Shown: positions 22,906 to 33,653 of the stretch, piece after piece
Numbering within the stretch: the first letter of the stretch is position 1
How the letters are laid out: each line of letters starts with the position of its first letter
Assembly (NCBI GenBank): GCA_028023455.1
Contig: JAQFVV010006273.1
Location: 1 to 64,000, forward strand
Origin: Epiperipatus broadwayi
Lineage: Eukaryota > Onychophora > Udeonychophora > Euonychophora > Peripatidae
Direction of reading: 5' to 3'
DNA length: 64,000 nt
The notes under the pieces: model-generated
Told to the model about the DNA's origin: nothing
The model's database searches: none
What the model saw: the letters and a program-made list of their open reading frames with translations, nothing else
Program-made: the position numbers and the translations under genes

Positions 22906-25900
22906 CAATAACAACTAATTAACTGTAATAATTTAGTTATTCAAAAAACAATATTATCAAAATTAAAAAGCTATAAAAATGTTATTAAACTTTTCACAAT
23001 CTAAATAATATCTTAATCAATGGACAATTGTTTAGCCTGTTTGTTGATTAATTTAACAAAAAGCTCTACATCACCTAATTTTAAAAAACTAATCCTTATA
23101 GTGATTAGTATGCTAGTCTGCTGTATTTGTGATTTTATTTTTATTTAAAGGTGGAGCTTGAAGGGTTTTTTTAATGGAAGTTATTCAGTACCGCTAGTAA
23201 TGGACATCTTGCAACTCTTAGCTGAAATATAAACCAAACTGCAATCACTTTGATTTTGCACTGAAGATAAGAAATATTGCAAATTATATAACTGTTTCAA
23301 AACATCATATAATAATGGACAAAGTCTAAAATAAAAGATCAGATAATTGTGCTCAAAAATCAATTTAAAGAAACAAAAATGATGCTTAATAAAATTAACA
23401 AAATTGAATAAAGCATAATTAAACAATCTTTAATTGGAAACAATTGATAATAATAGTTTTATTTAGAGAAAATATAAACTGTATAATCTGAAAAAAATTG
23501 TTTGATAAAAATAGCAAAAGAAATATAAATTAACATTTTTGGTTGTAAACAGACAAAACTGTCAGAAATCTTAAATATAAACAAATAAGAAAAGCTGTAT
23601 ATTTGGTATTAGATAATGAGACAAATATGTAATGCATGATTTAGATTAAAAATATTATATGCAATAACATAAATTACAAGTTTAACTGATATATAGTTCT
23701 ATATGTGTTTTGTGGAATATCTTATGGCACATGGGTCAGTACATTTGCTTAACCTACATGCTGAAATTTGAATCTTGCTAATTTTTTTTCCCAATTAAGT
23801 GAAAGACTATTAAAAAAAGCTTAAGATTTGTCTTTTTTAAGTAATGCAGTCAATGAATGCTTCTTCCAATCAATATTGTGAATAGTTTTCCAGTTGTTAT
23901 TAATTAAAGATTAAAATAAGGGGTGAATGGAAGAACCATCACCACTTTCATGGTAAAGTGGTAGTCATTGTTTTAGTTTTATTGCTCCTCTGTAGAGGAT
24001 CTAGAGAAGTGTTTTTCCCATTGTGGGCTATTCATAAATGTTTTATTTTATCTCTATTCATTACGTGCGAATGTATCACATATATTCAAATAAAGTAAAA
24101 AAAGATTTTTATAGCTGTTTTTCCCCAGATATCTTGTTTTATAAAGTAAGGACTTTGAATCTAAATATTGACTTGTAAGCAGATGACTTCCCAACATGTT
24201 GCCTGACTAAAGATGATGTTAAATACATTAATAAATTTACATCATAAGACTTCTATTAAGTCATTTGCATTATGAAATAAAATGTCAGATTAATGGTGGA
24301 CTATTGATAAGTAGATTTTTTTTTCTGTTTGTCAAAGTCATGCAAAATCTTTTATGTTGAATCATCAATCATTGCTTTTTTAAAACCAAAATTGTATATT
24401 TATATATAAGATTTGTGTGTGTGTGTGCATAAATTTTTAATAACTTGAAACAAGAGCAGCTGCAAGTTATTGATAATATTATTTATTTACAATAAAGATA
24501 ATTCAAAATTTTATATATCTATTTTAATAATAAAACTAAGCGTATGTTGGTCTCTGATTTAATATTTTTTACCATAAAATCTAAATTTCAGTCTGTCTTT
24601 TCAAATACTAACAACTAGTTTTTATTTCTCTTCTTGATATAAATAAACCTTACGACCTTGCCCATCTCACTTGGAAATCAACACGAGCATTATCAGGAAT
24701 TACCATGCACATGTTATAAATTTAGATGAAAATGTATCTTTTTCGTAAATTTAAATAACGTTTGAATTCATTTAAATTTTATAGTAAACTATCATTTAAA
24801 AAAAAAAAAAAATCAAAGATTTTATGAAATCTTTACACTTAATTTTTTTATTATGAAATCATTAAATTATCGTTAATATAAACAAAAATGGCATATATAT
24901 GTGAATGAAAAGTCATCTATAAAGTTTAATTAATTGTTGCTGTTTTTTTTTCTTTTGTTAGACTTATTATAAAAAGAAACATTTGTCGAAAAATAAAACT
25001 TGAACATTGAATATGTCATTTATGGTAAATCAAATCAGATAAATGATCAAATATACAGTATTCCTAATCCAGCTGTTACATGAGTTTTTTCTTCTACCAT
25101 GATCGATTAGAGCAATAGTAATAATTTTCTCTGATGGATTTCTTTTGTATTGTATATATTAAATATTAAATGGTGAGGTCACCTGACATTATGCATGTGT
25201 GTGAGTATGTATATATGTATTATTGTCGAATACTTGAGACACAAAAATTGGGACGTAATTAATAAGAAATAATTCTTTTTATTTATTAGCATTGTCATGT
25301 GATCATTTGTTTGAATAAAAGTTTGTTATATGTTATCATGTAAACATTTATTTTTTGAAATCATATTGCTATTCTTTATTATAAGACTGTATACAGGAAT
25401 AGTTTGTGTAAGTTTTATCTTGTGCTATTTGAAATAATGTTGATACCTTTATCGTTAGATTGCTTTATTATGCTGCTACTAAATGTAAATATTAGTCATG
25501 TAATATTCGAAGCTGTTATTCTTTTTCTTATCTTGTTTGTAATTAGTTGTTAAAAACGTTTCTACTAAGCACGCATTAGGCTAGAGAATTTATAACACTC
25601 ATGGAAAAACAAAATACCCAAAATAAAAAGCACTCATGATAAAAAATGTACTCAAATTAAAAAAATGAAAGTCATCTTTAGGTAAGAGATGAAAACGTGA
25701 AATTCTTAAGATTTTAATATAAAATTATTTATTATTTATTTAGGATATGATTTTTTTTTACGCAACTTATCTATTAATAAAATATTTTTAAAAACCTGCA
25801 GAAATTTACTAGTCATTAAATTCAGTACTTCAATTCTACCATTGGTTCCATAGATTTGACATTCATTAATTATGTGGGTTCATGGTGTGTATTTTTCCAG

Positions 25901-26289
25901 ACCTATTTAGATTAGTGTTTATTACATTTCATGTAATAGAAAATAACTTAACAACTATGAATTATCCAGAATATGTGGAAGAGATTTCAGTAACAGCTAC
26001 AAAAATTAATATAAATAAATGTATCATATCAAAATTAAAAAAAATATTTTTCAACAAGATAGGATTACTGTAACACTCAAAATTACCCTATTAAGATATT
26101 GATTATAAAAACCTTTCCAATGCATACAAAGCTGATTAAAAAGGCAAATATGTATAGCACATTATTTTTTTGTTCTTGACTTTTTAATCACAAAATGCAA
26201 TAACATCACTTCCCGGTTAAAAAGGACATTTTTAAAGAAATCCATGCCTTAATTTCAATACTTCAAAAACCTGGGTCAATTTTTTAAAC
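22906..26289. other. No gene recognised
   Basis: Long AT-rich stretch with homopolymer runs and a short TG run near 24415. Short ORFs (for example 23181-23426 minus and 25882-26073 plus) have chance-like composition and no recognisable family. Confidence 0.6.
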
Positions 26290-27210
26290 CTTAAACTCCC
26301 AACAATGCTGCAAAAACTTTAAACTAACAGTTCCGGGTTTGTTGGAAATGACTGGCATTTTCTGGAAATGAAAATTATCACTGATTTTGAATCCAAATTT
26401 GAAGTTGACCCTGAAAAAGAAACTATTATTGAAAAGGTTTTGGATATTCTAAAATATCTCCCTGAGTTAACAATCATCAATGGTCTCATAACAACAATTT
26501 TACTAGACAGTTTATTACCCAAAAAAATCTAGTCTGTCTTAAGAAAGACAAAGGTAATATATTGACTGGTTTTTTTAATCACCGAGAGTTTGATTTTAAG
26601 ATCAGCCAATGACTTACTGCTTTACATTTCTTTGAAATTCATAATTACAATTTGGAGGCCAGAAAGAATTGGTTTGGCTCTTTAGTTTTGAGAAAACACT
26701 GTGGTAAAGCACTCTTTGAGAATAATTGCTTTAAAATATATCCTTCTGCTGCTGTCATCCCTCAATTTTTTTCAAATATCAAATTAAGTAAGAATAATCT
26801 TTCACTTTGTCTTTTCTTGATTTCAGTGTCTCTTACTATTACCATGCCACTAAACTCATTGCTTCATAGCTAACTGATGACCTCAGTTTCAGTGCATACA
26901 GCTTGAAATCCTCATATGACTTCATTGAAAGGAATCCAAAACATATTATTTAACCACAATTGTAAAATGGCTTCACTCAATGTCAAAGAACTATATGGCT
27001 CTATTCCTTGCATTCAATCTATTAACATCATAGATATGCAAATAAAATTTTCTGTTATACCTTATGAAATTAAGAATCATGGCTATTATAGAGGTAAGAT
27101 TATTGACTTATATGGCTTTATATTCATAAAAAAATTAATATTTGTAGAATATGATCTCTTTATTTGTTGTTTTATTATCATTCTGTATGAAGAGATAATG
27201 AGGATTTAAA
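26290..27210 (+). pseudogene. Penelope-like element reverse-transcriptase fragment, degraded
   Basis: Plus-strand reading, with frame changes, gives a stretch ending KSSYDFIERIQN (~26900-26950; one base shift needed) followed in the 26916-27209 frame by HNCKMASLNVKELYGSIPC (~26955-27010) and later KIIDLYGFIF...VEYDLFI (27095-27160). The order S-YDF/FI-E-I-N, then ASL-VK-LY-SIP, is the motif A region of Penelope-like reverse transcriptases (MVSLDVKSLFTNIP-type), with the catalytic Asp replaced by Asn here. Upstream frames contain helical EKETIIEKVLDIL-like text that could be the element's N-terminal region. There are several stops and shifts; no GIY-YIG domain follows. Confidence 0.55.
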
Positions 27211-27284
27211 AAATGCCCATTCTATAAATTTCTCTTCTAGACTGGTATTCTATGCTGGTCATATGATACGTAAAATTTTGTAGG

Positions 27285-27575
27285 TCATGAATGAAGCAAG
27301 ACATAGAATAATGAAACAAAAAATCTAAGAATAAATAAATAGTAGACCTCTAGTCAAGATTTTCAGTTAGGTGATAAAGTTATGATTTGGATTAATTTCA
27401 TAAATTACCCTAAAAATATGTCTATAAAACAATTTTAAGGGATGTATTGTGGCCCATTCTCTATCATTTGTCAATATAACAATAATGCTTGTGTACTGGC
27501 TAATGAAGGAATAAAAAAGAACATACAATGACCACCCACTGAAACTTACCAAGAAGAACTTAACTAGTGGTGATG
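27285..27575 (+). pseudogene. Possible LTR-retrotransposon integrase C-terminal remnant
   Basis: Translation in shifting frames gives VMNEARHRIMKQK and then GDKVMIWINF...GMYCGPFSIICQYNNNACVL. A basic helix with KQK, then GDKV, then GPF-I and a hydrophobic N-x-L strand resembles the end of Ty3/gypsy-type polyproteins. No other integrase motif, no LTR and no open frame are present. Chance resemblance cannot be excluded. Confidence 0.3.
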
Positions 27576-29653
27576 AATAGTGATTTGATAATTAGAGTTA
27601 TATGATGCAAGGTTTTAATATGTGGGTTAATTGTGAATTAAAAATATTTGAATAATTAAGCTTTTTCTTTTAATCAATGAATTCATATTGCAAAATTGAA
27701 CAATAATCAGACATGATGGTTTTAAGTTAAATTAAAATTTATTAATAAATGAATATCAGTTATATAAAAAAATATGTATACTGTCAAAAGATTGTAAACA
27801 ATTAATATATACAACTATGATCTAATTGTATAGACAATAGATCATCAATTTGCATTAATTTCATATTTAAACAGGTGATTACACATCAATCTTCATCTAT
27901 TGGTTACTAATTACAAACACATTTATGTAATACTGAAAAAAATATTGTTGAACATTAATACTTTCCAAACTATAAGAGAGTTCAAAATATATTTTCCTTC
28001 TATACTTCATATAAAATGTAGCTGAATGAAATATATATAAATGAATCTACTTATTTGTTATATATTAAAGAGAACAGAATCAAATAAATACTTATTATGA
28101 ACTCTTAATACAAGTGATATATCTGAAGTTAATTAATAATCAATAAATATTTTAAATTAAGATAATAGTTATCATGCTGCACAATATAAGTTCAAACTTA
28201 GGGAAATGTAATTCTCTTATATTCAGGTATGTGAATGGGTTACTATTCAACCTAAAATTATTTCTTATTTGTCAACAAATACTATACAGTTTAAATGAAG
28301 AGAAATAAAAAATATATAGTATTAATAATGGTAAAAATAAAAAAATAACCTGCAATAGTTTGTAAATAAGGTATTTCCAGAATAGCATCATAGTTTTGAT
28401 GTCTGCATCAAATCACAATCCAATAAGTCATTGTTCCAAAGAAGATATAAATATTCAAATCCATTTTGTCAAATCCGATATTATGTAAATATATCCAGAT
28501 TATCCTTTCAAATAATTAGTGCCTTATATAACATTGCAAGCACACAAACACTACTTTGTATTCATGATTATATAGAGAAATATTCTTTTATGAGCAAATA
28601 TTTATCACAAAATATTGCAAATAAATAGATGGTAGGTTTATCCAAAACAATATAATGGAAAATTAAACTAATTCATATCTTACATAAAATGATTAATTGG
28701 TCCAATAAAATTACACTGTCAGATGAATGTGATTCCTATATATATTCTGACATTTCTATTATTTATACTCTGATATTAAAATATGGGTAACATCCATTTT
28801 AAAGGATAGAAATATTCAGATGGTTTATAACACAATGAAACATTTTGGGTTACTTTTCATTTTTGTAATAAATTGTCACTCCTCATAAATCTTCAACAAG
28901 CTGTCCAGTTCATGAGCAGATAATATTGCTGTTCACCACTGTATTTTATCCAATTAACTATATACTTTTAAAATACATAAAAGAAAATCATGTAAAGAAA
29001 TGCAGATGTGATTCCATTGAAACTAAAACAGGAAAGACATTTTTCTATTGAACTCTATTTATAACTTTTCCATTTATGTCATAGAAAACTATAATAATGT
29101 TCCAAGTTAATGGTGAATTTAAATCAGCATCTCTTACAACAAATAAAAATTAATATTTTTAGAATTATTTTATACAAGAAAAATTTACATTTCATAATAC
29201 AAATACTATTTTTCATTCTAACATAAATTAAACAATCTACACCACATTTTCAACATATTACACAAGAAATGTTTTTTGTACATAGTTTCTTAGTATAATA
29301 TCATACAAATAAAAGGCCAAATGAATTTGAAATATGAAATATTTATTTGTAGTGTTTATAATTTATTACTGTGAATGCAGTAACAAAAGAGAAACGTAAT
29401 AACAAAGAATAAAATTTCATTCAAATTATATATTTTATTATTTATATATATTTTTTCCATTTTAAAAATGAATCAAATCAATTTACAATTCTACACAATA
29501 CAATTAATAAATAATTCTACATCACTATTATTGTCACCATAGCAACACAGTTCAGTGCTTCATAAGTCTACATATCCACCATCAAAATCAAATAAAAATT
29601 ATGACTGTCTTTTTACCACATTCTGAAACTCATCTCAAATTTTAGTAAGCACA
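27576..29653. other. No gene recognised
   Basis: Very AT-rich, with short ORFs only (one of 65 codons at 28431-28628). I see no repeat family or RNA. Confidence 0.6.

Positions 29654-29694
<41 letters not shown>
29654..29694. repeat. Compound (TA)n(TG)n microsatellite
   Basis: About 20 bp of TA followed by about 20 bp of TG/GT, directly before the MITE at 29695. Confidence 0.95.
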
Positions 29695-29695
<1 letters not shown>

Positions 29696-29852
29696 AATCA
29701 AAATATTCTAAAATAACACTACAAATTTGAATATGCCTATAAAAAATTAAACATAAAATCTTCACTATAGCCAGCTTACAGCATTTTATGGCATTGTGGC
29801 ATTTTACACCATGTATTCAATTTTGTAGTGTTATTTTAGAATATTTTGATTA
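29695..29852. mobile_element. MITE with perfect 31-bp terminal inverted repeats
   Basis: The left end TAATCAAAATATTCTAAAAT AACACTACAAA (29695-29725) is the exact reverse complement of 29822-29852. The outermost TA on each side could be a TA target duplication, as in Tc1/mariner-type elements. The 158-bp element has no coding capacity; the interior contains GGCATTGTGGCATTTTAC. Confidence 0.8.
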
Positions 29853-30108
29853 ATATATTTATTTCGTTTGATATTATATATATATAATTTTATCTAGGTG
29901 CATGCAAAATGTTTATTTAATGTTCTGGTTAGCAAATAATATAATATACAAATACTAAAAAATGTATATACAAAAATTTTCAGAGTTTGTATTAATAAAA
30001 CAGGCAAAACTCATTATATATATTGCCACACACAGCAAGCTAGAGTAATCAATGGATGCCTGAAGCCTTGTGCATAAAATCCCCATCTAGTGCCTACTCA
30101 TCCAATAT

Positions 30109-30148
30109 CCCCAGACTAGTTTCTGGCTTATGGTCTTCGTCAGTGAGG
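30109..30148 (-). ncRNA. Hammerhead-like ribozyme motif (minus)
   Basis: Minus strand: CTCCTCA then CTGACGA (30143-30137), a 13-nt arm AGACCATAAGCCA, GAAAC (30123-30119), then TAGTC ending at 30114 (stem III AC/GT with loop TA, cleavage after C). TGGGG follows and pairs with CCTCA. All invariant core bases are present; stem II is imperfect (A-A at its base). Confidence 0.55.
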
Positions 30149-30523
30149 AGCCTTCTGGCATCCATTGACTATTCTAGCTTGCTCTGTGTGGCAATATATA
30201 TAGTGAGTTTTGCCTGTTTTAACAACAGTTATACACAAGCATAAGAGGAGGTGGTCATGTGATGTTTATTGGCTTAAAACCAATCCTGCCTAATAGGATA
30301 GTGGTGGCTATGGTTATTATAGAACCAAAGACACCAAAATGTATGGGTACTGAACTGGGTTCAAACCCATATGACTATATAAGCTAATGAGCTTGGATTG
30401 AAAACATTAAGGTGTTTTCAGTTTAAGACTCATAGTTTTGTAGCTAAATGGAGATAAAAGGTGTTTGCTGGAGGGTTGCATTAGATCCTAAGATCTAGAG
30501 GCAGTGTTCTCAGATCAAAGGCT

Positions 30524-30563
30524 CCTCACTGACGAAGGCCATAAACCAGAAACTAGTCTGGGG
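30524..30563 (+). ncRNA. Hammerhead-like ribozyme motif (plus)
   Basis: Stem I is CCTCA (30524-30528) with TGGGG (30559-30563). The core CTGACGA is at 30529-30535 and GAAAC at 30549-30553. Stem III is AC/GT (30552-30553 with 30556-30557) with loop TA, and the cleavage base is C30558. The intervening AGGCCATAAACCA pairs only through GG/CC. The minus-strand sister differs at two stem II positions; the common ancestor would have GGC/GCC. Confidence 0.55.
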
Positions 30564-30925
30564 ATATTGGATGAGTAGGCACTAGATGGGGATTTTATGC
30601 ACAAGCCTTCTGGCATCCATTGATTACTCTAGCTTGCTTTGTGTGGCAATATATATATAGTGAGTTTTTGCCTGTTTTAACAAACAGTTATACACAAGCA
30701 TAAGAGGAGGTGGTCATGTGATATTTATTAGTTCGTATTAATGTTGAGTGCAATAACTTAACTATCAAACATTATGGAGAAACAATTTAATTAACAAAAT
30801 AAAAAATTTATTGATATAAATAATAATAACAATAAAACAAAAATAAAATATTTAAGTAGCAAATAAAATATTTCTTGTTGAGTAATTTAATCATAAATTA
30901 ATTACCATTTAACTATTACATATAT

Positions 30926-31118
30926 GTGTTATCATCATCCTCATCAACCATTATCAATCCTCTGCAGGATGAAGATCTCTCCAAGTTCAATCCATCTTTT
31001 CCTATCTTTAGCTTCTCTTCTCCACATCACCCCTGCACACTTTCTTATTTCATCCATCCATCTCACATGTGGTATCTTTCTGGGTCTTTTACAATCTCTT
31101 GGAATCCAGTTTATATGA
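30926..31118 (-). mobile_element. RTE LINE 3'-end fragment
   Basis: About 190 bp closely similar to 5123-5300: both contain CAACCATTATCAATC, TCTCCAAGTTCAATCCATCT, TCTTTCTGGGTCTTTTA and CTCTTGGAATCCAGTTTA. On the minus strand this is the C-terminal W-PRD-KRP region plus the 3' end with its GATGATG-type tail. It is strongly 5'-truncated, as is typical for LINE insertions. Plus-strand ORFs over it are shadows. Confidence 0.85.
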
Positions 31119-31930
31119 CTTTATAAGTATAGATATCATGTGCTGTCAACCATACACTAAGAAAAAAAAAGAAAAATATATTATTCTAAAGTAAATATTG
31201 CCAAATAAGTACATAAAAATATATTTTTCAAATTTAAATAATTTGTTTACTATTTACTTTTCACAATAAGCACAAGCTTACTAATTTACATACCTAAAAT
31301 ATCATAATATAAATGTTTATTAAATCTGTACTTTCATCAATATCACCAATAAATATTTATACATGAAAACCCATTTTCTTTTATTTAAATAAATTAAAAT
31401 TTAAATACAAATATAGTATATATACTTAAGCTAGTTGAAATTAAAGGGGATAGTTCAACATATCACATCTTATTTAAACACAGACTTACAAGCTCATTCA
31501 GTCATTCTCTTTATATTGTTTTCATTTTGTTTATAATTTACTTTAACTTTTTTCTTTTGGTAATGCTACATTTTCCTGTATACTAAACAAACGTATGCAT
31601 TCTAAAAAAAAGAATATATATAATTACAATACCTTTTTAATTCTGCTTTTTTCATACTCACAGGAATTAATTGTCTGTCATATTACAATTCCGTGGAAAT
31701 AACATTTACTATATACCAAACTATTATAATTTACTCATATATTTTATAAAAAATACATAAAAATAATGATAATTTATAGTTCACAATTCTTTAGTGATTC
31801 TACTGAAAATCCCACAATGTTTTCTGTAATTTGTAGAGCATACATTCCAATTTAATAACGTTCAAAAAAATTATCTATTTTAACAAGTTTTATATAATTA
31901 ATATTTTTTTTTTTCATATGTCATAGCATC
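31119..31930. other. No gene recognised
   Basis: AT-rich with homopolymer runs; nothing structured seen. Confidence 0.6.
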
Positions 31931-32006
31931 TGCCGGGACGCGAACCCACACCCATCTGCAACCAACTACTTGCTTGCATGGCGGCTGCGATACCTCTCGG
32001 CTAATA
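31931..32006 (-). repeat. tRNA-derived SINE head or tRNA pseudogene
   Basis: On the minus strand TTAGCCGAGAGGTA (32004-31991) matches a Pol III A box and GGTTCGCGTCC (31946-31936) matches a B box, ~70 nt apart as in Ser/Leu-like tRNAs with a long variable arm. GGG/CCC flank the T loop. The would-be acceptor strands (GTTTATA and GCAGATG) do not pair, so a functional tRNA is unlikely. Its GC content stands out sharply from the surroundings. Confidence 0.55.
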
Positions 32007-33184
32007 TAAACAATAGTTGACAAATTTTTTATATATTCCATGAATTATAGCATTTATCTTTAATAGTCAACACAATGAATTATCCCATGTTATTGTTTAG
32101 ATTCTCAAAAGACACAAAGTCTTTTGAACAAATGTTTACATACTTAGTCCATCATATTCATAATTAAGGCTTTAAATAAAATTATTATATAATGCATAAA
32201 TTTTACGTGATATAATTATCAAGACAAAAGGATACATATACATTGCTATATATATATATTACTACAATTTTTTACACACGTATGTGCCTGGATAACGTTT
32301 TATATATATATATATAACCATTAAAAACCAATAACGACCTAAACATACCAATATAGATAGTAATCAATATTTCTCACTGTTGTCAAGGCAACTTCTCTCC
32401 TAATAATAAGAGTGGAAATCCACTCTTATTAATGGTCCAATATATATATATATATATATATGGACACTTAAAGATTGCAACTTAATATTGATACAATGAA
32501 GTTTAAATAAAACACTTTAAACATGAAATAAACATGTACCCTTGCCTAAAAGAAATCTAAGATAGGTTTTTCGGCTGACTATTGAATAATTATCATATAC
32601 TAAAATCAAGTTACATAAACAATGATTACTAAAAATAAATACTATTCTGACTAGCTCAAAATACACTATTAACATATAATATCTGATAACATTAATATTT
32701 TATAGTAACTAAATATAATAAATTAATCAAGTAAAATATAATAACACTAGTAAATAATCAGACTCAAATTAAATACTCAGCTCATTTATTTTACTAATAA
32801 TTTTAGCTACAACTAGCTCATTAATTATAATTTAAATATGGTTTGATTAAAATACTAATAAAAATTATAAAAATTCTTCACATGAGACATTCAACAAGGT
32901 ACAATAGCATAACATTGAGAATATACCCCAAAAGATATAATCTCAATGGCATAAGAATATTACTTTACTTAATTGATCTAACAAAAACTCCCTTCTAATA
33001 CTCTCTTGTCTTTAAACAGACATTGAACAATCCTAACTTACAATTTATCAAATTTATTTGAAAAAACAATAAATTAATTAATATTCCTTTAGTAAAATAA
33101 TATTAAAATCTAACATTAACTGATAGGTTTTACTCATCATCATTTATACAACTTTATAAATATTTAAAATCTCGGGATCATTTC
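32007..33184. other. No gene recognised
   Basis: AT-rich sequence with a hairpin at ~32400-32440 (AAGAGTGGAAATCCACTCTT and flanks) and short TA runs. No coding seen. Confidence 0.55.

Positions 33185-33653
<469 letters not shown>

Larger units (their letters stand above)
30010..30735. repeat. ~451-bp HHR-bearing repeat, dimer with inverted 5' portion
   Basis: The blocks TGGCATCCATTGA, TCTAGCTTGCT, GTGTGGCAATATATATA, GCCTGTTTTAACAA, TACACAAGCATAAGAGGAGG and TGGTCATGTGAT run in the same order at 30163-30270 and 30614-30725, a period of about 451 bp. The left part (30017-30160) is an inverted copy of 30505-30660, so a minus-strand ribozyme motif (30109-30148) faces a plus-strand one (30524-30563). 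The unit between them holds GGATAGTGGTGGCTATGGTT and GAGCTTGGATTGAAAACATT, also found in the 22-kb array. No ORF. Confidence 0.65.

Noticed and set aside
31931-32006. Functional tRNA gene on the minus strand
   Set aside because: Good A and B boxes but the acceptor strands do not pair; kept as a SINE head or pseudogene.
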